Assembly: GCA_030642225.1 (NCBI GenBank)
Contig: DAOWOC010000010.1
Location: 1-10,933 of the forward strand
Length of the DNA stretch: 10,933 nucleotides
Origin: Deltaproteobacteria bacterium
Lineage (GTDB): Bacteria; Desulfobacterota; DAOWOC01
Direction of reading: 5' to 3'
Shown in pieces: positions 1 to 7,970 of the stretch (the first letter of the stretch is position 1; each line of letters begins with the position of its first letter). The notes below the pieces were generated by a model, which had not been told where the DNA came from, made no database searches, and worked only from the letters and a program-made list of their open reading frames with translations. A program made the translations under genes and the position numbers.

Positions 1-477
1 AATATCGACAATTTTATGCAGCATTATATCGTATTTCTGAATTCCTGATTTTTCCGATTCATGCCATTGTTGCATTATACTGTGTAAAGAAATATATCCT
101 TTAAGTTCCATGGTAACAAGAATTGCACGACGCGACCCTTTATTTTCATGTTTACCAAAAAAAAGTACATCTAACGATGGGATACCTTTTTCACGAAGAA
201 ATTGTAAATTTTGAAATTCCCGTTCAAGCGTTAAAATACCGTTTAAAGGATGTCTCCATGTCCGCGTAGTGTGATTTTCCTGTCGTTTTACAAATATGCT
301 GAAATTGTTATTGCTGTCAGGTCTTTTAAGATCTATGCGAAAGACTCCGCTCCATCCTCCTCTGCGTTCATTCGGAGCTTCAAACCATTCTGCTTTCAGG
401 TTCCAGAAATCTTCAAAAGTATTAAGATTGTTATACTGAAATACAGGGATGACTTTTTCTAATATAAAATCATTCAT
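1..477 (-). CDS. Lipopolysaccharide kinase, WaaP/InaA-type (partial, N-terminal part)
   Basis: The frame is fully open from an ATG at 477 to the window edge, giving 159 residues of the N-terminal half. I read it as a member of the Kdo/WaaP/InaA family, small protein-kinase-like enzymes that phosphorylate sugars of the LPS inner core at the cytoplasmic face of the inner membrane. The pattern seen is GGWSGVFR (residues 40-47), then FVKRQENH (62-69) with K64 as the likely ATP-binding lysine, then an RTWRHP stretch, LEREF (84-88) with a candidate alphaC glutamate, and GIPSLDVLFFG (98-108). The catalytic-loop half lies outside the window. The start is 7 nt after the methyltransferase stop, without a strong Shine-Dalgarno, so translation is probably coupled. 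The true sugar substrate cannot be read from this fragment. Confidence 0.8.
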   Translation of the reverse strand, partial: MNDFILEKVIPVFQYNNLNTFEDFWNLKAEWFEAPNERRGGWSGVFRIDLKRPDSNNNFSIFVKRQENHTTRTWRHPLNGILTLEREFQNLQFLREKGIPSLDVLFFGKHENKGSRRAILVTMELKGYISLHSIMQQWHESEKSGIQKYDIMLHKIVDI

Positions 478-484
478 TATAAAT

Positions 485-1180
485 TTAAAGAGAGCCGATC
501 AATCCTTTTTTAAGAATATATATCCGCCACATGGAAAAAAATTTAAAAAAATCAATATGTTTTACAATTAAGAGACCTGCCTCAAAAAATTCTTCTTCTA
601 TTATTTTTCTTGGATGACAAAGTCTGTTCTGATAGCGTCTTTTTGCGCGTCGTTTTTCAAGTGAAGCGCGCTGCATTGCCTTTATATTTCCATCAACCCA
701 TAAAGAAATGATTACATAATCAGATGAAACCCTCGCCATTTCTTGCAAAAAAATTTTACGGTCTTTTATATCACTTATATGATGCAGAAGGCGCATACAA
801 AAGATACATTCCACGGCATTATCTCTCAAGGGAATTGCAAAGGCTGATGACTGAAACGGCCGCACTTGTTTGCTGATTTCATCCTGTCTAAGTTTAAGAC
901 CATTCTTAAGCATATCAATACTGTAATCGCTCGCAAAAATAGTTTTCACATTATCTGTTGTCAAAATTTCCCAAAAACGCCCGGTACCGCAAGGCATGTC
1001 AAGAAGAGTCTTGAAATTGCCAATATATTGCAGGGCATTTTGTGCTATTTTAAGCTCTCGCCAGTTGGATAATCTCCGCATGAAATTTTTTTCATGTTTT
1101 TCAAAATAATGAACTGAGTGCCTGGCATCATATTTTTTTGAAAAATCAAAATCAGGGATCTGAACTTTTTTAGAATCCAT
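485..1180 (-). CDS. Class I SAM-dependent methyltransferase
   Basis: This 231-residue protein has a Rossmann-type methyltransferase core. Motif I is LLDMPCGTGRF (59-69), the acidic residue after beta-2 is D85 in FASDYS, and a post-motif LLHHI lies at 131-135, typical of Methyltransf_11/25-type small-molecule or lipid methylases. An unusually basic stretch, KRRAKRRYQNR (176-186), follows and could contact an acidic lipid or nucleic acid. The substrate cannot be identified. The gene sits 7 nt upstream of a WaaP/InaA-type LPS kinase gene, so a role in core or cell-surface saccharide modification is a reasonable inference. No clear Shine-Dalgarno is visible before the ATG; upstream is only AT-rich sequence and a strong hairpin (1226-1257). 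Its product SAH would be cleared by AhcY, encoded immediately upstream. Confidence 0.85.
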   Translation of the reverse strand: MDSKKVQIPDFDFSKKYDARHSVHYFEKHEKNFMRRLSNWRELKIAQNALQYIGNFKTLLDMPCGTGRFWEILTTDNVKTIFASDYSIDMLKNGLKLRQDEISKQVRPFQSSAFAIPLRDNAVECIFCMRLLHHISDIKDRKIFLQEMARVSSDYVIISLWVDGNIKAMQRASLEKRRAKRRYQNRLCHPRKIIEEEFFEAGLLIVKHIDFFKFFSMWRIYILKKGLIGSL

Positions 1181-1225
1181 ATTTATTTATATTTAAGAAT
1201 TTATAAGATTTTTTTTGATGGATTT

Positions 1226-1264
1226 TAGCACAGGAAATATTTTTATTTCCTGTGCTATTTTTTT
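1226..1264 (+). terminator. Perfect 14-bp hairpin with T7 tract, plus-strand orientation
   Basis: Positions 1226-1239 (TAGCACAGGAAATA) and 1244-1257 are exact reverse complements around a TTTT loop, and 1258-1264 is a run of seven T. It therefore has the form of an intrinsic terminator for plus-strand transcription. It lies between ahcY and the methyltransferase gene, both on the minus strand. Read on the minus strand the hairpin is followed by AAAATCC with no U-tract, so it would be at best a weak terminator or 3'-end stabiliser for the pan-metK-ahcY transcript. Confidence 0.75.
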
Positions 1265-1274
1265 ATAAAAATAA

Positions 1275-2546
<1,272 letters not shown>

Positions 2547-2592
2547 TTATCATATAACAGTTTATTATCAATTTTTTTAAAATTTATAAGTC

Positions 2593-3753
2593 TTATATAA
2601 ACGATTTTAACTTATCAGCCATATTTGTTTTTTCCCATGGAAAGCCTTCTTTGTCATCTCTGCCAAAATGACCGTATGCTGACGTCATCCTGTATATTGG
2701 TCTTAACAGATCAAGGTATTTAATAATGGGTCTTGGCCTGAGGTCAAAAACCTCCTGAATGATTTCGGAAATTCTGTCATCATTTAGAACACCTGTGCCA
2801 AATGTCTGAGTCATCACAGAAACAGGCCTGGCAACGCCGATTGCATAGGCTAACTGAAGCTCACATTTCTTTGCGAGACCTGCTGCAACTACATTTTTTG
2901 CTATATGCCGCGCCATATAGGATGCGCTTCTATCTACTTTTGAAGGATCTTTCCCTGAAAAACAGCCGCCGCCATGGCTCCCCTGACCACCATAAGTGTC
3001 TACAATAATCTTGCGTCCCGTAAGACCGCAATCGCCCTGTGGTCCACCTACTACAAAACGGCCTGTGGGATTTATAAAAAATTTTGTATTATTATCAAGC
3101 AAATCAGCAGGAAGCACCTTTTTTATAATTTCTTCAAACACCCCTTCATGTATTTTTTTATTAGATACCTCAGGCGTATGCTGTGTTGAAATCACAATGG
3201 CTTCTATCCGTTTGGGACAATTATCTTCATATTCTATAGTGACCTGACTTTTTCCATCAGGACGCAAAAAATCAAGCACACCATCCTTTCTGCACTTAGT
3301 AAGCCCTTTAGTAAGCTTATGGGCAAAAGAGATGGGCATTGGCATCATTTCCGAGGTTTCATCTGTTGCAAAACCAAACATCAGTCCCTGATCTCCGGCA
3401 CCCTGCTCATCTTCTATCTCACGATCAACGCCCTGGGCAATATCCGGGGATTGTTTATCAATAGTAGTAATCACTGCGCAAGTATGATGGTCAAACCCCA
3501 TCCTTGCATCTGTGTACCCTATCTCTTTTATGGTTTCACGAACAACACTTTGCATGTCAACATAGCATTCTGTTGTAATTTCACCGGCAATGAGTGCAAG
3601 CCCTGTTGTAACAAGGGTTTCGCATGCAACCCTTGCTTTTTTATCATTTTTAATTATTTCATCAAGTATTGCATCTGATATGGAATCAGCGATTTTATCG
3701 GGATGACCTTCTGTTACAGATTCTGATGTAAATAAATAGTTGCTTTTACCCAT
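2593..3753 (-). CDS. metK: S-adenosylmethionine synthetase (methionine adenosyltransferase)
   Basis: The enzyme makes SAM from ATP and methionine in the cytoplasm, working as a tetramer. Family signatures are present in order: [20 protein letters not shown] near the N-terminus with HPDK at 17-20, GAGDQG (118-123), and the glycine-rich loop [19 protein letters not shown] beginning at about 261. Length is 386 residues, normal for the family. I chose ATG 3753 because it begins [12 protein letters not shown], matching the usual N-terminus, and has AAGGA six bases upstream; an in-frame ATG at 3768 would add five residues with no better signal. It starts 17 nt after the DUF502 stop, so it is expressed as part of the pan operon. 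No separate SAM-responsive riboswitch fits in that gap. Confidence 0.97.
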   Translation of the reverse strand: MGKSNYLFTSESVTEGHPDKIADSISDAILDEIIKNDKKARVACETLVTTGLALIAGEITTECYVDMQSVVRETIKEIGYTDARMGFDHHTCAVITTIDKQSPDIAQGVDREIEDEQGAGDQGLMFGFATDETSEMMPMPISFAHKLTKGLTKCRKDGVLDFLRPDGKSQVTIEYEDNCPKRIEAIVISTQHTPEVSNKKIHEGVFEEIIKKVLPADLLDNNTKFFINPTGRFVVGGPQGDCGLTGRKIIVDTYGGQGSHGGGCFSGKDPSKVDRSASYMARHIAKNVVAAGLAKKCELQLAYAIGVARPVSVMTQTFGTGVLNDDRISEIIQEVFDLRPRPIIKYLDLLRPIYRMTSAYGHFGRDDKEGFPWEKTNMADKLKSFI

Positions 3754-3770
3754 TTTTATTCCTTTCATAC

Positions 3771-4394
3771 TTATTCATTGTTAGACATAGGCGTAAATAT
3801 GCCACCTGACATTATTATCTTAAAAGCATCTTCTACCCTAATATCAAGGTCAATCACATCCTTTTCAGGAACAAGCAGATAAAACCCTGACGTTGGATTT
3901 GGGGTAGTCGGCACAAAAACATTCAACATATTTTCTAAGCTTTCATGTTTTAACAAACCCCTTACCTTACCAGTCACAAAACCCAAAGTATATATCCCTT
4001 TTCTCGGATATTCAAGAAGTATTACACGATTAAAATTTTGCCCTCTGCTGGTAAAAATAGCCTCAACCAATTGTTTTATTCCCTGATAAACAGTGTTTAC
4101 AAGTGGAATATATCCTACGATCAATTCTCCATATAGAACCAGTTTATGGCCAATGTAATTTTTAACCATTATCCCTGTAAAAAGGGTAATGATTAAGATA
4201 AGAATTATTCCAAGACCTGGGATATGAATATGCAAAATAGTTTCAGGTCTTAAAAAATGAGGGAGGAGTTTAATGGTTTTGTCCATCAGTGAGATAAGAA
4301 AATGTATTACATAAAGAGTGACACCTAATGGAATCAGCACTAATAGACCAGCCAGAAAATAACCTTTAATTCTGTTCTTAAATTTGTTAATCAA
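3771..4394 (-). CDS. DUF502 family inner-membrane protein
   Basis: This 207-residue protein matches the DUF502 (COG2928) family, whose biochemical role is unknown to me. After a basic N-terminus ([12 protein letters not shown]) there is a membrane segment at about 12-36 and a second at about 60-78, preceded by the family's IPGLG motif. A conserved [15 protein letters not shown] stretch follows (97-111). The C-terminal part (about 120-200) is a soluble beta-rich domain with [15 protein letters not shown] and [12 protein letters not shown]. The start is TTG at 4394: a TAG stop lies four codons upstream in the same frame and there is no ATG before the first membrane segment. The ribosome site is weak, with AGGA about 18 bases away inside the panD stop region, so coupling to panD (15 nt gap) is likely. 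It is embedded in the pan-metK operon. Confidence 0.9.
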   Translation of the reverse strand: MINKFKNRIKGYFLAGLLVLIPLGVTLYVIHFLISLMDKTIKLLPHFLRPETILHIHIPGLGIILILIITLFTGIMVKNYIGHKLVLYGELIVGYIPLVNTVYQGIKQLVEAIFTSRGQNFNRVILLEYPRKGIYTLGFVTGKVRGLLKHESLENMLNVFVPTTPNPTSGFYLLVPEKDVIDLDIRVEDAFKIIMSGGIFTPMSNNE

Positions 4395-4409
4395 TATACA
4401 CCATGGCTA

Positions 4410-4778
4410 TTATCCTGCAAGGGCAGTCAAGTTTTTTTGCCTGTTATTTTCATCCATATATATAAGTGAAGGTTTATGGGTGTTAATCTTATTTTCTTCA
4501 ATCATTGCAAAAGTAGCGATGATTACGATATCACCCTTTTTTGCTTTGTGGGCAGCAGCTCCATTTGTAGAAATAACCCCGCTTCCTCTCGCACCTTCTA
4601 TGGCATATGTGGAAAAACGCTCTCCATTTGTCACATTCCAGACATCTATTTTTTCATAAGGAAGAATATTGGCTGCTTCCAAAAGATTTTTATCAATGCT
4701 CAGACTACCTTCATAATGAAGATCAGCGCTTGTTACAGTTGCTCGATGTATCTTTGATTTAAGCATTATTCTTTGCAT
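4410..4778 (-). CDS. panD: Aspartate 1-decarboxylase (precursor)
   Basis: PanD decarboxylates L-aspartate to beta-alanine, the amine half of pantothenate. It is a pyruvoyl enzyme made as a proenzyme that cleaves itself between Gly24 and Ser25. That site is present exactly as in E. coli (DLHYEGS, residues 19-25). Also visible are K9 and H11 in KSKIHR, the [10 protein letters not shown] segment, and [12 protein letters not shown] with the tetramer-forming core. Length is 122 residues (family about 115-140). The ATG at 4778 has a good AGGGAGA site six bases upstream. It lies 12 nt after panC and 15 nt before the DUF502 start, so it is cotranscribed. Ser25 becomes the pyruvoyl group. Confidence 0.97.
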   Translation of the reverse strand: MQRIMLKSKIHRATVTSADLHYEGSLSIDKNLLEAANILPYEKIDVWNVTNGERFSTYAIEGARGSGVISTNGAAAHKAKKGDIVIIATFAMIEENKINTHKPSLIYMDENNRQKNLTALAG

Positions 4779-4790
4779 TTCAATCTCCCT

Positions 4791-5648
4791 TTATACCCCA
4801 AAATCAAGTATGCAATTATCTATGAGCCTTGTTGACCCTATAAAAACCGCAAGAGCGAGCAGTGTTTTCTGTTTTATCTTTTCCACCGGCTCAAGTGTTT
4901 CCGTGTCACACAACTGCACATAATCTATCTTAATACATGATTTTGAAAGCAGTTCATTTTTTACAGCATGAATAATTTTTTTACAATCATTTTCATTCAT
5001 GGAAACCATTCTTTTTGCTAACTCAATACTTTTTTTCAGACCAAGCGCAGCTTTTCTTTCCTCAACGCTTAAATAAATATTTCTGGAACTCATGGCAAGA
5101 CCGTCCGTCTCTCTTACTATTGGCCTGCCTATAACCGTTACTGACATATTTAGATCTGTTACCATCTGTTTAATAGTGACGAGCTGTTGAAAATCCTTTT
5201 CACCAAAAACAGCAATGTCGGGTTTTACAATATTGAAAAGTTTGGAAACAATTGTTGTTACTCCATTAAAATGGCCCGGTCTGCTGGCCCCGCAAAGATA
5301 TTTTGTAACCTTTCCGACACTTACTCCTGTTTGAAAATTATCAGGATACATATCTTTGTGTTCAGGATTAAAGACAATATCAACCCCTGCCTGCTTTACA
5401 AATTTTAAATCACGATCAATATCCCTTGGATATTTTTGAAAATCCTCATTTGGCCCGAATTGAATAGCATTGACAAAAATACTAACAATAACCAGATCGC
5501 ACCTGTTTCGCACATATTTCATTAATTCAATATGCCCGTCATGGAAATACCCCATGGTTGGAACAAAACCGATCGACTTGCCATGCTGTCTTATCTCAAG
5601 AGACCGCTTCTGCATAAGTTTTATGTCTCTAATGTGTTGAATAACCAT
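4791..5648 (-). CDS. panC: Pantothenate synthetase (pantoate--beta-alanine ligase)
   Basis: PanC condenses pantoate with beta-alanine using ATP, via a pantoyl-adenylate, in the cytoplasm. Nucleotidyl-transferase motifs are clear: GFVPTMGYFHDGH (HIGH-like, residues 27-39), VSIFVNAIQFGPNEDF, GEKDFQQL, and RETDGLAMSSRNIYL (KMSKS-like). The usual VNPxQF is VNAIQF here, so a normally conserved Pro is Ala next to the substrate-contacting Gln. I prefer ATG 5648 (285 residues), which puts 26 residues before GFVPTMG as in relatives and follows GAGAGGG, although the spacing is only 1-2 nt. An in-frame ATG at 5681 would give 296 residues, but it has no Shine-Dalgarno and sits at the base of a small hairpin (5681-5696). 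It is the first gene of the operon; panB is not in the window. Confidence 0.96.
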   Translation of the reverse strand: MVIQHIRDIKLMQKRSLEIRQHGKSIGFVPTMGYFHDGHIELMKYVRNRCDLVIVSIFVNAIQFGPNEDFQKYPRDIDRDLKFVKQAGVDIVFNPEHKDMYPDNFQTGVSVGKVTKYLCGASRPGHFNGVTTIVSKLFNIVKPDIAVFGEKDFQQLVTIKQMVTDLNMSVTVIGRPIVRETDGLAMSSRNIYLSVEERKAALGLKKSIELAKRMVSMNENDCKKIIHAVKNELLSKSCIKIDYVQLCDTETLEPVEKIKQKTLLALAVFIGSTRLIDNCILDFGV

Positions 5649-5695
5649 TCCCTCTCTGACAAATAAAAAAGGCCTTTCCATGAGCCATAAAGCTC

Positions 5696-5759
5696 AAAAA
5701 AAGACCAGTCACACAACCTTAAAATCATTTTAAAATATATTTTATGTTGAGTCCCGGTC
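5696..5759 (-). terminator. Intrinsic terminator (attenuator) in the panC leader
   Basis: In the leader RNA, GACCGGGACUCAAC (5759-5746) can pair with GUUGUGUGACUGGUC (5717-5703). This gives 12 pairs in blocks of 6, 2 and 4, interrupted by a 1x2 and a 1x1 internal loop. An inner U-AAAAU/AUUUU-A stem (5744-5739 with 25-20 of the same hundred) extends it. Seven U (5702-5696) follow at once. The 5' arm is shared with the bulged-A hairpin at 5750-5777, so the two structures exclude each other. It lies about 48 nt before the preferred panC start. Pairing was found by eye; folding energy was not computed. Confidence 0.6.
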
Positions 5760-5777
5760 CTCATGAGGATCCAGGCT
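5750..5777 (-). promoter_or_regulatory. Candidate pan-motif leader RNA (bulged-A hairpin upstream of panC)
   Basis: The leader RNA forms a hairpin with a CAUG loop (5765-5762), stem UCCU/AGGA, a single bulged A (5770) on the 5' side, then CCUGG/CCGGG with one G-U pair, a second bulged A (5752) on the 3' side, and a closing GA/CU. From memory, the published pan RNA motif is a stem with two conserved bulged adenosines, found only upstream of pantothenate synthesis genes and including deltaproteobacteria, so position and shape both fit. It begins about 14 nt after the predicted transcription start. Its 3' arm is the 5' arm of the downstream terminator. The ligand or protein partner of the motif is not known to me. 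Confidence 0.6.
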
Positions 5778-5797
5778 GCATATCTTAATATAAAATA

Positions 5798-5826
5798 ATT
5801 ATATTACATTAACAAGGAAATGTCAA
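5798..5826 (-). promoter_or_regulatory. Consensus sigma-70 promoter of the panC-panD-DUF502-metK-ahcY operon
   Basis: Read on the minus strand, TTGACA (5826-5821) and TATAAT (5803-5798) are exact consensus hexamers with a 17-bp spacer. Transcription would start near 5791, only about 14 nt before the bulged-A hairpin. The -35 box lies 7 bp beyond the stop of the CoA-transferase gene. Such a strong promoter fits a constitutive start whose output is then set by the leader attenuator. Confidence 0.85.
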
Positions 5827-5833
5827 TAAATTT

Positions 5834-7069
5834 TTATATTATCATATCCTTTCTCAATTGTTCAATCTCCTGTTTATTATAACCGATTTCCTCAAGCACT
5901 TCATCAGTATGCTGCCCCAAAGTAGGGGCAGCTATGGTCGTGCGTGCAGGTGTCTTACTGAAATGGACAGGATAACCCGGCATCTTTATTGTCCCGAAGT
6001 CAGGATGCTCAAAATCAACTATATAATCATTATCCAGGGCCTGTTTATCTTTTAAAACATCTTTAAATCTCTGGATAGGACTGAACATTAGAAAATTTTT
6101 CCTGAAGATTTCCATCCATTCGTCAAGTGTTTTAGTTGCAAAGACTTCATCAAAAAGACCAACCAGTTCGGGACAATTCCTTGTCCTTTGCTCTTCATCA
6201 CAAAACCTGGGATCATTTATCAGATGTTCCATCCCTGTTGCCTTGCATAATGTTTCCCAATATTTTTCAGGGGGGTGATGTACCCCGATAAACCATTTAC
6301 CGTCTTTACTGCAAAAATTATTGCGAAGCGGCGTATTATGAAATCTATCCCATGGAATGACAGCATCAACGCCCTTCTGGCTTGTAGCCATAATATTTGC
6401 ATACATGAGCCATAGGGCTGTACTGTAAAGGGAAGCATGAATCTCCTGACCTATGCCATGTCTTTCCCTTACGAGAAGCGCTGTTAATATGGCGTGGCTT
6501 GCAGCAATTGCTGTTGCCTGATCAAGTACTGCAAGGTGTATAAGAGATGGTTCTTTTGTCCCTGCAATAAACATCATGCCTGATCTTGCCTGACCAAGCG
6601 GATCAAATGCGCCGATATCCGCAAATGGTCCATCAGGACCATATCCTGAGACATTTGCATGGATCAGTTTTGGATATTTTTTTGAGAGAGTTTCATAATC
6701 AATACCAAGCCTTGTCTTTGTGGTTTTTCTTAAATTTGTCATAAAGACGTCTGCATTTTTTAAAAGTTTATGAAATATTTCCTTACCCCTGTCTGTTTTT
6801 ATATCAAGGGTGATTCCCCTTTTGCTCCGGTTGGATATATCATACATAAGACTTCTATCATGAGGCAGTTTAAAATCAAATGCCCCTATATTCGTCCATA
6901 TACGTTCAGGATCGCCTTCTTTTGTCTCAATCTTTATTACTTCTGCGCCCAAGTCACCCAATATTGCAGTAGCACCGGGACCGGCATGAAATATTCCATA
7001 TTCCAGGATACGAATCCCTTCAAGAGGTTTATGTCCATTCACTGTTTCATCAGTACCTACATTTCCCAT
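5834..7069 (-). CDS. CaiB/BaiF (family III) CoA-transferase
   Basis: This 411-residue protein is a family III CoA-transferase, which moves CoA between carboxylic acids through a covalent aspartyl-CoA intermediate. Seen in order: KPLEGIRILEYG at the start, FHAGPGATAILGDLGAEVIKIE (27-48), a KRGITLDIKTDRGKEIF segment (83-99), DVFMTNLRKTTKTRLGIDYETL, and NVSGYGPDGPFADIGAFDPLGQA (139-161). HLAVLDQATAIAASHAIL follows, with D183 as the probable catalytic aspartate, and near the C-terminus the typical APTLGQHTDEVL. The CoA donor and acceptor cannot be told from sequence; anaerobes use such enzymes for aromatic, succinyl, carnitine or oxalyl substrates. The ATG at 7069 has GGGAGAG about six bases upstream. 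It is a single gene, divergent from the transglutaminase-like gene, with no strong terminator before the pan promoter. Confidence 0.93.
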   Translation of the reverse strand: MGNVGTDETVNGHKPLEGIRILEYGIFHAGPGATAILGDLGAEVIKIETKEGDPERIWTNIGAFDFKLPHDRSLMYDISNRSKRGITLDIKTDRGKEIFHKLLKNADVFMTNLRKTTKTRLGIDYETLSKKYPKLIHANVSGYGPDGPFADIGAFDPLGQARSGMMFIAGTKEPSLIHLAVLDQATAIAASHAILTALLVRERHGIGQEIHASLYSTALWLMYANIMATSQKGVDAVIPWDRFHNTPLRNNFCSKDGKWFIGVHHPPEKYWETLCKATGMEHLINDPRFCDEEQRTRNCPELVGLFDEVFATKTLDEWMEIFRKNFLMFSPIQRFKDVLKDKQALDNDYIVDFEHPDFGTIKMPGYPVHFSKTPARTTIAAPTLGQHTDEVLEEIGYNKQEIEQLRKDMII

Positions 7070-7152
7070 TGTTTCTCTCCCTGTTTTTATGAAAAAAATT
7101 AAATTGTAGCATTTATAATTATATACATTCAGGATAATATAAATTTTTAATG

Positions 7153-7168
7153 TTTTCTTTTAAGAAAA
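7153..7168. repeat. Inverted repeat TTTTCTT-TT-AAGAAAA
   Basis: Seven-base arms (7153-7159 and 7162-7168) are exact reverse complements around two bases. It lies in the divergent intergenic region, about 85 bp upstream of the CoA-transferase start. It could be a regulator site, but in such AT-rich DNA chance is plausible. Confidence 0.35.
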
Positions 7169-7196
7169 TAAGAGTTAGATTTCTCGTGGACATTTT

Positions 7197-7212
7197 TTGA
7201 TTATATAATCAA
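7197..7212. repeat. Perfect 16-bp palindrome TTGATTATATAATCAA, candidate operator
   Basis: Both halves (TTGATTAT / ATAATCAA) are exact reverse complements with no spacer. It sits 78 bp upstream of the transglutaminase-like gene and 128 bp upstream of the divergent CoA-transferase, a usual place for a dimeric repressor or activator site. No regulator gene is adjacent, so the binder is unknown. Confidence 0.45.
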
Positions 7213-7289
7213 TCTTTTTATCATTATTTTATATATTATTCAATCATAAGTTAAAAAAAATATATTTTATAATATTATCAGGGAGGATT

Positions 7290-7970
7290 ATGAGTATGGA
7301 TATTGAATTACAAAAATATTTAGAGCCTGCGAAATTTGTTGATTCTGATTCAAAAGAAGTAATGAAATTTGCAAAAATTTCTATTGGAAATACCAAAAAA
7401 CCCATAGAACAGGCGATAAAGCTTTATTACAATGTGAGAGACGGGATAAAATATGACCCCTATCATCTAAGCTTTGAACCTGATACGCTCAAGGCAAGCT
7501 CTGTAATATCAAGAAGATACGGTTTTTGCGTTGAAAAAGCTATCACCCTTGCTGCTCTGGCACGGGCAGTTGGCATACCAAGCCGGATCGGTTTTGCAAA
7601 TGTCAGGAATCATCTTACAACAAACCGTTTAAAGGAGATAATGAGAACAGATATCTTTGTGTTTCATGGTTATGCTGAACTTTTTCTTGAAGATAAATGG
7701 GTTAAGGCGACACCGGCCTTTAATGCCTCTATTTGTAAATTGTTTAAAGTCAGTCCCCTGGAATTTAACGGCATGAATGATTCTCTTTTTCAACCTTACA
7801 ACAGCAATGGCAACCTTTTTATGGAGTATGTCAAGGATCATGGCCAGTTTAATGACCTGCCTTATGAAACAATGGTAGATGAATTTAAGATCCACTATCC
7901 TCACTTTTTTTCAGAGGAAATATCAGATATTAAAGATGATTTTGAAGAAGATATATTAACGGCTTCCTGA
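7290..7970 (+). CDS. Transglutaminase-like domain protein
   Basis: This 226-residue soluble protein, with no signal peptide or membrane segment, has a transglutaminase/protease-like core. RRYGFCVEKAITLAALARAVGIPSRIGFANV (75-105) carries the nucleophile C80 at the start of the core helix, as in TGc domains, and FVFHGYAELFL (123-133) carries H126. The third position, where the family normally has Asp in W-x-x-x-D-P, reads WVKATPAFN (137-145), so Thr141 stands in the Asp place. Bacterial relatives with an ATPAFN segment are familiar to me, so this is probably a subfamily trait. The substrate is unknown. GGGAGG is 3 nt before ATG 7290 and 9 nt before an in-frame ATG at 7296, so the start could be two codons later. 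It is the only plus-strand gene and is monocistronic here. Confidence 0.87.
   Translation: MSMDIELQKYLEPAKFVDSDSKEVMKFAKISIGNTKKPIEQAIKLYYNVRDGIKYDPYHLSFEPDTLKASSVISRRYGFCVEKAITLAALARAVGIPSRIGFANVRNHLTTNRLKEIMRTDIFVFHGYAELFLEDKWVKATPAFNASICKLFKVSPLEFNGMNDSLFQPYNSNGNLFMEYVKDHGQFNDLPYETMVDEFKIHYPHFFSEEISDIKDDFEEDILTAS

Larger units (their letters stand above)
7070..7289. other. AT-rich divergent intergenic region
   Basis: This 220-bp region separates the 5' ends of the CoA-transferase gene (leftward) and the transglutaminase-like gene (rightward), so it should hold both promoters. It contains two perfect inverted repeats, listed separately. TATAAT-like hexamers are frequent because of base composition, and none is paired with a convincing -35 box at the right distance, so I do not call a promoter. 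Confidence 0.6.

Noticed and set aside
250..462. Plus-strand 70-codon frame near the left end
   Set aside because: It is antisense to the LPS-kinase-like gene, whose frame is open and protein-like across the same bases.
3319..3678. Plus-strand open frame of 119 codons, cysteine-rich
   Set aside because: It is antisense to the highly conserved metK coding region and looks like a codon shadow.
3754..3770. Possible SAM riboswitch or separate promoter before metK
   Set aside because: Only 17 nt separate the DUF502 stop from the preferred metK start, too short for either.
5834..7069. Assignment of the CoA-transferase to a specific substrate such as formyl-, carnitine- or benzylsuccinyl-CoA
   Set aside because: Family III members share these motifs regardless of substrate and no pathway partner gene is present in the window.
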